The position numbers and the translations under genes were made by a program. The notes beneath the pieces were generated by a model, which saw only the letters and a program-made list of their open reading frames with translations, ran no database searches and was not told the DNA's origin. A DNA stretch of 8,611 nucleotides from NCBI GenBank assembly GCA_947630935.1, contig CANRJL010000043.1:1-8611 (forward strand), given 5' to 3'. Below are positions 1 to 5,594 of this stretch, piece by piece. The stretch is from an uncultured Bacilli bacterium (GTDB lineage: Bacteria; Bacillota_I; Bacilli_A; RF39; UBA660). Positions within the stretch are counted from its first letter, which is position 1. Each line of letters opens with the position of its first letter.

Positions 1-291
1 ATCCCATTCGACTATAGCATTATTATCACATACAGCATTGTCATATACTAAATTATCAGCATTATTTTTCTTCGGAATGTCATCTAACCAAGTAGTCCCA
101 TTATAATAGGCAAAGTAGACATCTGAGTGTCCATAATAATTTACTTTGCCATTTACAAATTCAAAACTTTTATTTACTTGATACATGGCAAATGTCTTGC
201 CTAATAAGTAACATATGGTTCCACTAATTAACATTGTTATAACTACTATTATTTTGGTTCTTTTTCTTTTAGCTAATTTTTGTAATTTCAT
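1..291 (-). CDS. Putative membrane-anchored surface protein, N-terminal part (truncated by window edge)
   Basis: An open frame of 97 codons runs from ATG at 291 to the left edge without a stop, so the C-terminal part is missing. The product starts MKLQKLAKRKRTKIIVV: a basic cytoplasmic head, then one hydrophobic segment (about residues 13-34), then a polar region rich in Asn, Tyr and Asp with few charged helices, as in extracellular domains. Two Cys are visible, one in the membrane segment and one in a VCDNNAIVEWD stretch near the edge. Topology therefore suggests an N-terminally anchored protein exposed outside the cell. I do not recognise the family; the Cys-Asp-Asn...Trp-Asp pattern vaguely recalls repeat-bearing surface proteins of gut Firmicutes, from memory only. 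The start is supported by AGGA at 300-303, 8 nt upstream. It has its own promoter, with a homopolymeric C tract, so expression may be variable. Confidence 0.72.
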   Translation of the reverse strand, partial: MKLQKLAKRKRTKIIVVITMLISGTICYLLGKTFAMYQVNKSFEFVNGKVNYYGHSDVYFAYYNGTTWLDDIPKKNNADNLVYDNAVCDNNAIVEWD

Positions 292-335
292 GGGTCATAT
301 CCTACTTTCTTATTTAAGATTGTAACATATGACCC
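292..335. repeat. Perfect 9-bp inverted repeat around the -10 and leader
   Basis: GGGTCATAT at 292-300 and ATATGACCC at 327-335 are perfect reverse complements separated by 26 bp that contain the -10 box and the ribosome-binding site. One arm directly abuts the start codon (289-291); the other runs into the C10 tract. In an RNA started upstream of the tract the arms could pair, placing the start codon at the foot of a stem and AGGA at its edge. As DNA it could be a paired operator half-site. Function not established. Confidence 0.6.
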
Positions 336-350
336 CCCCCCCTATGTCAA
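319..350 (-). promoter_or_regulatory. Promoter with a G10/C10 tract in its spacer
   Basis: Read on the minus strand, a perfect -35 TTGACA lies at 345-350 and a -10 TACAAT at 319-324, preceded by TG one base upstream (extended -10, TGTTACAAT). The spacer is 20 bp, longer than the usual 16-18, and contains ten consecutive G (C on the plus strand at 333-342). Loss of about three bases would give a 17-bp spacer. The expected start of transcription is near 312, leaving a leader of about 20 nt with AGGA at 300-303. It serves the putative surface-protein gene that starts at 291. A second possible -10 (TATGTT, 324-329) would give 15 bp. Confidence 0.65.
333..342. repeat. Homopolymer tract, C10
   Basis: Ten consecutive C on the plus strand in sequence that is otherwise mostly A and T. 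I see no other G or C run of comparable length in the window. Such tracts are classical sites of slipped-strand length change. Its position between a -35 and a -10 is what gives it likely regulatory meaning. Confidence 0.9.
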
Positions 351-356
351 TAGATT

Positions 357-374
357 TTGAAGAATTTTCTTCAA
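357..374. repeat. 8-bp-arm palindrome between tyrS and the surface-protein promoter
   Basis: TTGAAGAA (357-364) and TTCTTCAA (367-374) are perfect reverse complements around a 2-bp centre. The palindrome starts 7 bp upstream of the -35 box of the surface-protein gene and 22 bp downstream of the tyrS stop. It could be a weak terminator for tyrS, but no good U run follows on the minus strand. It could equally be an operator for a dimeric regulator. Confidence 0.5.
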
Positions 375-395
375 TTTTATAATTTTTTAAAGTAA

Positions 396-1616
396 TTAAT
401 TGCTTTTAAAAATATAATATTTTTTCTTTCCTCTTCGTAAGATATGATACTTTCTTGAATTATTTAAAACCAATTTTTCATCTGTTACAATTTCGCCATT
501 TAAACTAATTGCATTATTAGCTAAAAATTCTCTTGCTTCTCTTTTAGATGAAGTAATTTTATTATTTACTAATAAATCAATTAAAATGCTATCTTTTTCA
601 TATGTAAATGTTGGAACATCTTTAAAAACTTGTAATATTTCTTCATCAGTTAAATTAGCTACATTACCTGTAAATAAAGCTTCTGATACTTCTTTTGCAT
701 GCTCATATTCTTTTTTACCATGTAGAAAAGTTATCACTTCTTCAGCTAATTTTTTTTGAGCAATTCTAAGTTCGGGTTTTTCTTTTTGCATTTTTATTAT
801 TTCATCAATCTCAGGTTTTTCTAAGAAAGTAAATCTTTTTAAATAATCTTCCATCATTATATCTTCAAAATTCAACATATATTGATATAATTCATAACTT
901 GAAGTTTTTTCTTTATCAAGCCATAAAGCATTACCGTAAGATTTACCTAACTTCATCCCTTGTGAATCAGTTGTCAAAGGCATACTAAAAGCATAAACTT
1001 CTGCATTATTTAATTTTCTTATTAATTCTATTCCTGTCGTTAAATTACCCCATTGGTCAGAACCTCCAAATTGCAAAGTAACACCGTAAGTTTCAAATAA
1101 TTTTTTAAAATCATAACCTTGAATTAACATGTAAGAAAATTCAGCATAAGAAATACCTATATCTAATTGTCTTTTTACTAAATCTTTATTTAGCATATAA
1201 TTAACATTAATATATTTACCAACATCTCGTAAAAAATCAATATAATTCATATCTTTAAACCAATCAAAATTATTAACAATTGTTACTTCATCACCAAATA
1301 ATTTTTTCATTTGTTCTTTAATTTTAATATAATTTTTTTCGATTACTTTTATATCGGCTTTTTCTCTTTCGCCAGTTCCTCTTGGGTCTCCTACTCTACC
1401 TGTAGCCCCACCAACTAAAATATAAGGTTTATGTCCGGCTCTTTTTAAACGTTCAACCATTAAAAAAGTTGGAAGTTGCCCAATATGAAGACTTTCAGCA
1501 GTTGGGTCAGCTCCAATATAAAAAGATAAACCTCCTTCATTTAATTTATCTTTTAATAAAGGACTAGTTACATCTTTTATTAACCCACGATATTCTAAAT
1601 CTTCCCATAATGTCAT
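396..1616 (-). CDS. tyrS: Tyrosyl-tRNA synthetase (TyrRS)
   Basis: Class I aminoacyl-tRNA synthetase that activates tyrosine with ATP and charges tRNA-Tyr in the cytoplasm. The 406-residue length is close to the usual bacterial size. The HIGH signature appears as HIGQ (residues 44-47) after the tyrosine-pocket stretch YIGADPTA (33-40). QFGGSDQWGN (182-191) is the conserved TyrRS segment, and the KMSKS-type loop is KLGKS (222-226). A C-terminal S4-like RNA-binding domain covers about 342-389 (SSKREAREFLANNAISLNG). The start ATG lies 4 nt after the TGA of the preceding small membrane-protein gene, with a weak GAG-type ribosome site in the overlap region, so it is translated as the last gene of the tRNA-Arg operon. 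Firmicute tyrS genes are often preceded by a T-box leader. There is no room for one here, so control, if any, must come from the operon promoter. Confidence 0.97.
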   Translation of the reverse strand: MTLWEDLEYRGLIKDVTSPLLKDKLNEGGLSFYIGADPTAESLHIGQLPTFLMVERLKRAGHKPYILVGGATGRVGDPRGTGEREKADIKVIEKNYIKIKEQMKKLFGDEVTIVNNFDWFKDMNYIDFLRDVGKYINVNYMLNKDLVKRQLDIGISYAEFSYMLIQGYDFKKLFETYGVTLQFGGSDQWGNLTTGIELIRKLNNAEVYAFSMPLTTDSQGMKLGKSYGNALWLDKEKTSSYELYQYMLNFEDIMMEDYLKRFTFLEKPEIDEIIKMQKEKPELRIAQKKLAEEVITFLHGKKEYEHAKEVSEALFTGNVANLTDEEILQVFKDVPTFTYEKDSILIDLLVNNKITSSKREAREFLANNAISLNGEIVTDEKLVLNNSRKYHILRRGKKKYYIFKSN

Positions 1617-1620
1617 AAAC

Positions 1621-1941
1621 TCACTCTCTTTCTTTTAATTTATCATAAACCTTATATAAATATTGGACATTTTTTTCTAAAAAGTAATAATGGTAAATAT
1701 AAAATATATCAAAAACAACTAATATTCCAAAAATAATTAAAAAATAATAACTAAGAATTCCTAATATCATAAAAATAATTGTAAATAAGCAAAAAAACAA
1801 AGTAACAATTAAATGAATTAATCGTTCATGTTGAAAAAATATAATTTTTGTCTTTAGGTTTTGTAAATCATCTTCCCTAATTTGTTTTTTTTGTAATAAT
1901 TTTTCTACTTCAATTAGATAATTGGTCAGATACTTGCGCAT
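1621..1941 (-). CDS. Small two-TM membrane protein of unknown function
   Basis: 106 residues. A charged, probably helical N-terminal region (1-41; YLIEVEKLLQKKQIREDDLQ) is followed by two closely spaced hydrophobic segments (about 42-63 and 65-87) and a short charged tail (ENVQYLYKVYDKLKERE, roughly 89-106). This predicts a hairpin in the membrane with both ends in the cytoplasm. I recognise no family or catalytic motif. The start at 1941 has AAAGGGG at 1952-1958, 10 nt upstream. The first 32 bases overlap the end of the preceding membrane-protein gene and tyrS follows after 4 nt, so translation of the three genes is probably coupled. The charged head may be a coiled coil. Confidence 0.85.
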   Translation of the reverse strand: MRKYLTNYLIEVEKLLQKKQIREDDLQNLKTKIIFFQHERLIHLIVTLFFCLFTIIFMILGILSYYFLIIFGILVVFDIFYIYHYYFLEKNVQYLYKVYDKLKERE

Positions 1942-2848
1942 TTGTTAATAGCCCCTTTTTCTTTTTATAAAAAATATAGGATATAATTGTTAATAAAATA
2001 GCTGTTAAAATAAATAACCATAATGTTTTGCTAATTCCATTAATTAAATAATTAATAATTGCTTCAATTCCTGATAATTTACTCATAAAGGCACTTTTCA
2101 TAACAGTTAGAATAACAATTTCAACTATAATCATTAAAAAGGCATACATTCCAAAAACAAAAGCAAAGTATTTAGACCAACGAATTTTTCTTTTTAATAA
2201 ATAAATTAAAAGTAATAAAACCATAATAATTCCTAGAAATGTAAGTAAAAATGATGTACTAGTTATTAAAGAAATAAAATCTAAAATATCTTTTAAAGTA
2301 ATATTATTATAAACAACAATTTTATTTTCATCTATTTTCTGAATTATATCACTAGGTGTCGGAAAATAAGAAATTAATTTGTCACCATATTGGTCAATAT
2401 ATTCATATGCTTTATTTTCATAAGCTTCCAAAAATTCTCTTTCTTCTTTGGGTAAATCTTGCTGAGCAATTGCCAAGTTATCTTTAATTAAAGCCTTTAA
2501 ATCATCTTTTCTTAAAGGCACTTCCTCTTCTTTACCAAATAAAGCATCAACAGTATTTGAAACATAAATTCCTAAAAAATTTTTAGTTGCCTCAGAATTC
2601 ATAACTTGTTCTAATAAATTTTGCGGTAACCCAACTTCTACCAATACTTTTTGAGCTTGGTCTAAAATTTCTTGATTATCTTGAAAAGCACTATCAATAA
2701 AAACACTTAAATCATTATCTTTAATTGCATCTAAAATAACTTCTTTACTTAAATGTCTTTTTAATAAATAACAACTAGTAAAAAGAACTAAGCAAATAAT
2801 TGTTACTATGCCTAACAAACTAGCCAAAAAAGTTTTAAATTTATTCAT
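1910..2848 (-). CDS. Multi-TM membrane protein with large extracytoplasmic domain, unknown function
   Basis: 312 residues from MNKFKTFLAS. The frame stays open upstream to 2998, but those codons read through the tRNA-Arg gene, so the ATG at 2846-2848 is the sensible start; AAAGGA at 2861-2866 lies 12 nt upstream. Topology: one N-terminal membrane segment (about 7-29), a polar, acidic, mostly helical region (30-195, probably outside the cell), then three membrane segments (about 197-218, 226-250, 273-294) and a Lys-rich tail (KKKKG at 295-299) consistent with a cytoplasmic C-terminus. There is one Cys in TM1 (CYLLKR) but no convincing lipobox. I recognise no family; the layout of a single TM, an outer domain and a TM bundle fits a membrane sensor or envelope factor, which is a guess. 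The gene follows the tRNA by 23 nt with no promoter visible between, and its last 32 bases overlap the next gene. Confidence 0.85.
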   Translation of the reverse strand: MNKFKTFLASLLGIVTIICLVLFTSCYLLKRHLSKEVILDAIKDNDLSVFIDSAFQDNQEILDQAQKVLVEVGLPQNLLEQVMNSEATKNFLGIYVSNTVDALFGKEEEVPLRKDDLKALIKDNLAIAQQDLPKEEREFLEAYENKAYEYIDQYGDKLISYFPTPSDIIQKIDENKIVVYNNITLKDILDFISLITSTSFLLTFLGIIMVLLLLIYLLKRKIRWSKYFAFVFGMYAFLMIIVEIVILTVMKSAFMSKLSGIEAIINYLINGISKTLWLFILTAILLTIISYIFYKKKKGLLTNAQVSDQLSN

Positions 2849-2871
2849 ATAAACCACACATCCTTTATTTA

Positions 2872-2948
2872 TGGCGTCCCAGATAGGATTTGAACCTACG
2901 ACGTTTCGCTTAGGAGGCGAACCCTCTATCCAACTGAGGTACTGGGAC
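2872..2948 (-). tRNA. tRNA-Arg, anticodon CCU
   Basis: 77 nt on the minus strand. The acceptor GTCCCAG pairs with CTGGGAC, the D arm is CCTC/GAGG, and the anticodon stem is TTCGC/GCGAA around loop CTCCTAA, giving anticodon CCU (reads AGG, Arg). The T arm has TTCGAAT flanked by GTAGG/CCTAT with one G-U pair. The discriminator is G and the CCA end is encoded. It has its own promoter at 2962-2990, and no terminator separates it from the membrane-protein gene that begins 23 nt after the CCA, so a tRNA-mRNA primary transcript is likely. Confidence 0.97.
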
Positions 2949-2961
2949 AACTGCCATCTAT

Positions 2962-2990
2962 AGTGTACTAAATTTTCTTCAAAAAGACAA
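2962..2990 (-). promoter_or_regulatory. Promoter of the tRNA-Arg / membrane proteins / tyrS operon
   Basis: On the minus strand TTGTCT (2985-2990) and TACACT (2962-2967) are separated by exactly 17 bp and sit just after the terminator of the sigma-factor gene. The -10 ends 13 nt before the tRNA 5' end, so transcription would start a few bases upstream of the mature tRNA, leaving a short 5' leader for RNase P. No other convincing promoter is visible before tyrS. Confidence 0.6.
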
Positions 2991-2996
2991 GCACAC

Positions 2997-3026
2997 AAAA
3001 AGAAAATACAAATGTACTTTCTTTTT
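2997..3026 (-). terminator. Rho-independent terminator of the STAS-sigma operon
   Basis: The arms at 2997-3010 and 3013-3026 pair over 14 bp on the minus-strand RNA, with one internal G-U (an A/C mismatch if read on the plus strand). The apex is UU, so the real loop is probably wider. The 3' arm is UUUUCUUUUU and continues GUGUGC. It lies 2 nt past the TGA of the sigma-factor gene and just before the tRNA promoter. The stem is AT-rich, with few G-C pairs, but long. Confidence 0.6.
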
Positions 3027-3028
3027 TA

Positions 3029-3679
3029 TCATGCAACATCATAATATTGCCGAAGTTTTTCTATACTCTTTTTTTCATAACGTGAAACCATTACTTGGGT
3101 CATATTTAATTTTCTCGCTATTTCACCTTGAGTCATATCTTTAAAATAACGATAATCAATAATTTTTTGCTCTTCTGGGTTTAAATTAGTAATGCCGTCA
3201 TATAATGTAATTTGTTCCTCAAAAGACATCTTTTCGGGCATCGCAATTGTCTCATAATAATTTCTTTCTTCTTCCCCATTCTTATCTAACGAAATAAATT
3301 CATTTGTTGCTGTAACAGCTTCATAAATAGTTTTTAAATCTAGCGATAGAAAATCAGCAATTTCTTGATATGTGGCTAGGCGATTTAATTTTTGACTTAA
3401 AACACTTTTAACAACTTCAATCTTTTTAGCCAATCGTAAAATGTCTTTACTTACTTTAATTTTTTGATTTTTATAAACACATTCATACATTTCACCAAAA
3501 ATATAATCATAAGCATATGTTGAAAATTTAGTTACCCCATTTTTTTGATAATTTTTATAAGCCTTTAAAACTCCTATACAGCCAGCTTGAAATAAATCTT
3601 CAAATGAAGCATTATAAAACCTAGTTGCAATTTTTTTGATTAATGGAATATTAGCTTTGATAATTTTTTCAGTATCCAT
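3029..3679 (-). CDS. Sigma-70 family factor of the SigF/SigG/SigB type
   Basis: 216 residues. It should direct RNA polymerase to an alternative promoter set. Region 2 covers about 10-75, with the diagnostic ASFEDLFQAGCIGVLKAYKN (24-43) and TKFSTYAYDYIFGEM (50-64). Region 2.4/3 follows (KIKVSKDI at 73-80, then a helical part to about 130). Region 4 (about 160-212) contains the helix-turn-helix TQGEIARKLNMTQVMVSRYE (183-202). The region 2 and 4 wording is that of sporulation/general-stress sigma factors, not of housekeeping RpoD; at 216 residues it is shorter than Bacillus SigF (about 255). The ATG follows the TAG of the STAS gene with no gap, and GGAGG at 3685-3689, inside the STAS gene's end, lies 5 nt upstream, so the two are translationally coupled. 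Whether it is SigF, SigB or a lineage-specific relative cannot be settled here. Confidence 0.9.
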   Translation of the reverse strand: MDTEKIIKANIPLIKKIATRFYNASFEDLFQAGCIGVLKAYKNYQKNGVTKFSTYAYDYIFGEMYECVYKNQKIKVSKDILRLAKKIEVVKSVLSQKLNRLATYQEIADFLSLDLKTIYEAVTATNEFISLDKNGEEERNYYETIAMPEKMSFEEQITLYDGITNLNPEEQKIIDYRYFKDMTQGEIARKLNMTQVMVSRYEKKSIEKLRQYYDVA

Positions 3680-3997
3680 CTAAGCCTCCAATTTTTGTAA
3701 ATTTCTCACTTTAAAATGAAACCCAATTAAACCTTCTTTCATAGACTTTTTCATGTTGCATAACAAAAAATTACCTTTTTGTTTTTTCATTTGTATTTTA
3801 ATGTTTAGTAAAGCATATTTTCCATCTATATCAATTTTTTTTAATTTACTACAATCACAATACAAACTTTTAATGTTATTTCTTTGCAAATATGGTATTA
3901 AATAATGTTCAATTTGATGCGTTTCATGAAAAGACAAATTACCTTCTAAATGTGCATATAAAATATCTCCTTGCTTTTTCAATTGCATAAAAAACAT
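3680..3997 (-). CDS. STAS-domain protein, SpoIIAA/RsbV-like anti-sigma antagonist homologue
   Basis: 105 residues spanning a single STAS-like fold: a beta-rich start (ILYAHLEGNLSFHETHQIEH), a strand (SLYCDCSKLKKID), then helix (KYALLNIKIQMKKQKG) and strand (NFLLCN). Placement directly before a SigF-like gene matches SpoIIAA. In that family the loop reads D-S-S-G and the second Ser (Ser58 in B. subtilis) is phosphorylated by SpoIIAB/RsbW. Here the loop is IDIDG (55-59), so an Asp sits at the phospho-site and cannot be phosphorylated in that way. The ATG at 3997 has AAGGTGAT just upstream, with AAGGTG 5 nt away; Met4 is an alternative. No kinase/anti-sigma gene lies between it and the sigma gene. 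Remote similarity makes the STAS call probable, not certain. Confidence 0.7.
   Translation of the reverse strand: MFFMQLKKQGDILYAHLEGNLSFHETHQIEHYLIPYLQRNNIKSLYCDCSKLKKIDIDGKYALLNIKIQMKKQKGNFLLCNMKKSMKEGLIGFHFKVRNLQKLEA
3685..3689 (-). promoter_or_regulatory. Shine-Dalgarno site of the sigma gene inside the STAS gene
   Basis: GGAGG on the minus strand overlaps the Leu-Glu-Ala codons at the end of the STAS gene, 5 nt from the ATG that directly follows that gene's TAG stop. It fixes the sigma-factor start at 3679 and implies coupled synthesis of the two proteins. Confidence 0.8.
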
Positions 3998-4017
3998 ATT
4001 ATCACCTTGCCTATTTT

Positions 4018-4046
4018 AATATAGAGTTTTTTTTTAAAACTTTAAA
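4018..4046 (-). promoter_or_regulatory. Probable promoter of the STAS-sigma pair
   Basis: On the minus strand TTTAAA (4041-4046) and TATATT (4018-4023) are 17 bp apart, in the 78-nt gap after the LCP gene. Transcription would begin about 14 nt before the STAS start codon. The overlapping GTTTAA resembles a SigB-type -35, but no GGGTAT-like -10 follows at the right distance, so a housekeeping promoter is more likely. Confidence 0.45.
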
Positions 4047-4075
4047 CACTTTCGACAAAAAAAGGCAAAAAAAAA

Positions 4076-5530
4076 TTAAGATTTTTCCATAACATCATTA
4101 ATTTTTTTTATTGCTTCATTAACTGAGTCTTCACTAGGCAACATAACATAACCATATCCTTTTGGAAAAGTATAAGTAAGTTCACTAGAATCAATCCCTG
4201 TTAAAACTTGTTTTTCAATTGTCCAAGTTGGCATCTCTTTAATTTGTTTTTGGATAAAAGATGTTATATTAGCTAATTCCAAATTTGTAGCAAAATTACC
4301 TTCAATCGCTCCAATAATAGAAGCATAATTAGTTAATATTTTAGCTGATAAACATTGTTTTACCATAGCTTCTATTACTTGTTGTTGATGCTTTGCTCTT
4401 CCAACATCACCTTCTCTTAAATTATATCTTTCTCTTGAATAAGCCAATGCTTCTTCCCCATTTAAATGTTGCATTCCTTCTTGAAAATCATAATAAACAT
4501 AACTTCCATCTTCTTCTTGATAATTAGCAGAAAACGCAAATGGAACTTCAATATCAATTCCCCCAATTGCATCAATAATTTTTGTAAACGAAGTAAAATT
4601 AATTTTGACATAATAATTTATAGAATTTGAAAGTAAATCTTCAATAGTTTGAATACTCATATCAATTCCTTTTAACCCTGCATGAGTTAGTTTATCTTTA
4701 AGACCTGTTGTTCCATGTAATTGCACATAATAATCTCGAGGAATAGCCGTTAATAAAATTTTATGAGTATTGGGGTTAACTGTAGCAATTATATTTACAT
4801 CACTTCTTGAAACTTTATTTAAATTACCATAAGTATCAATTCCCGTAATATATATATTAAATGGTATTTTATTAATTTCAACTTCTTTTTTAATATCTTC
4901 TTTGACAAAATCAACTGAAAAACTTTTTAAAACTTTAGTATTTTCATTAAAATCATGTTCCATTTCTTGATACAAAAATACTTCATTTTCTTCCATCAAA
5001 ATAGCATCAACATCATTTGCTAATAAAGAAGTAATTAAAGAAGATGAATTATCTTTTTCTTTTTTATGATAATTAATTTCTTTATCTAAAGTTGTTTGCA
5101 CTTTCATAACTCCTTTTGTATTTACAAAAGCTAAAGTTTTTGAATTTAAATCTTCTAAAGAATGATACGTTGAATCTTTTAAAGTTATTAAATAATATGT
5201 CTGCGTTTCAATATTTAAAAAACTTAAATTATGTAAAAAATTAAAAGTAACTGATTGATAACATATTCCAACTCCAAAAATAAAAACAAAAAAAAGACTA
5301 TATAAAACTCCAAATTTACGAGTTTTTTGATGACCTAATAAATATAAATCAGCTAAATTTATTAAAACTAATATTAAAATTAACCCTCCTAAATATAAAA
5401 AAGGCAAAATATTCAAGCGAATAAACATTCCTAAAAATAAAAGAGATAAAATTAAAAATAACCAAAATAAACTTTTATATAGAACGCTTTTTTTAATTCG
5501 TAATTTTTTAACTGTTTTTACCTTTTGCAT
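4076..5530 (-). CDS. LytR-CpsA-Psr (LCP) family wall-polymer ligase with CpsA-like N-terminal region
   Basis: 484 residues. LCP enzymes transfer teichoic acid-type or capsular polymers from lipid carriers to peptidoglycan on the outer membrane face. Three hydrophobic segments (about 19-37, 42-66, 72-94) anchor the protein. An accessory domain (about 105-225) contains the solute-binding-protein-like SLEDLNSKTLAFVN (124-137). The LCP domain (about 223-480) carries TGIDTYG (229-235), SRSDVN (241-246) with Arg242/Asp244, IPRDYY (263-268), DKLTHAG (279-285), IDAIGGIDIEV (319-329), AYSRER (363-368) with Arg366/Arg368, and GDVGRAKHQQQ (374-384) with Asp375, Arg378 and Gln382. The catalytic and polyprenyl-phosphate-binding set thus looks intact. 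Length and layout match streptococcal CpsA/Cps2A, but no capsule genes lie nearby. The start at 5530 has AGGTGA 4 nt upstream. Confidence 0.93.
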   Translation of the reverse strand: MQKVKTVKKLRIKKSVLYKSLFWLFLILSLLFLGMFIRLNILPFLYLGGLILILVLINLADLYLLGHQKTRKFGVLYSLFFVFIFGVGICYQSVTFNFLHNLSFLNIETQTYYLITLKDSTYHSLEDLNSKTLAFVNTKGVMKVQTTLDKEINYHKKEKDNSSSLITSLLANDVDAILMEENEVFLYQEMEHDFNENTKVLKSFSVDFVKEDIKKEVEINKIPFNIYITGIDTYGNLNKVSRSDVNIIATVNPNTHKILLTAIPRDYYVQLHGTTGLKDKLTHAGLKGIDMSIQTIEDLLSNSINYYVKINFTSFTKIIDAIGGIDIEVPFAFSANYQEEDGSYVYYDFQEGMQHLNGEEALAYSRERYNLREGDVGRAKHQQQVIEAMVKQCLSAKILTNYASIIGAIEGNFATNLELANITSFIQKQIKEMPTWTIEKQVLTGIDSSELTYTFPKGYGYVMLPSEDSVNEAIKKINDVMEKS

Positions 5531-5546
5531 ACGCTCACCTAAACTT

Positions 5547-5575
5547 ATTATAGAAAATAATTTTCAAAAGTTCAT
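5547..5575 (-). promoter_or_regulatory. Probable promoter of the LCP gene
   Basis: A perfect TATAAT lies at 5547-5552 on the minus strand, 16 bp upstream of the start codon. The -35 at 17-bp spacing (ATGAAC, 5570-5575) is weak. The -35 overlaps the inverted repeat that follows the preceding gene. Confidence 0.45.
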
Positions 5576-5591
5576 TATTTTTTTTAATGAA
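5571..5591 (-). terminator. Possible weak terminator after the three-TM protein gene
   Basis: TTCATTA (5571-5577) and TAATGAA (5585-5591) are perfect reverse complements around seven T (A in the minus-strand RNA). The stem begins 3 nt past the TGA stop. It is AT-rich and followed on the minus strand only by CTTTTG, so termination would be partial at best. Confidence 0.3.
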
Positions 5592-5594
5592 GTG

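Noticed and set aside
292..335. Invertible promoter flanked by inverted repeats
   Set aside because: Nine-bp arms around 26 bp are far shorter than known invertible switches and no recombinase gene is in the window; the homopolymer explanation is simpler.
2849..2998. A 50-codon N-terminal extension of the 312-residue membrane protein frame
   Set aside because: It reads through the whole tRNA-Arg gene and its promoter; the internal ATG at 2848 starts a normal membrane segment and has its own ribosome site.
4051..4079. Terminator after the LCP gene
   Set aside because: The minus strand shows T runs broken by GCC but no stem that could form a hairpin before them.
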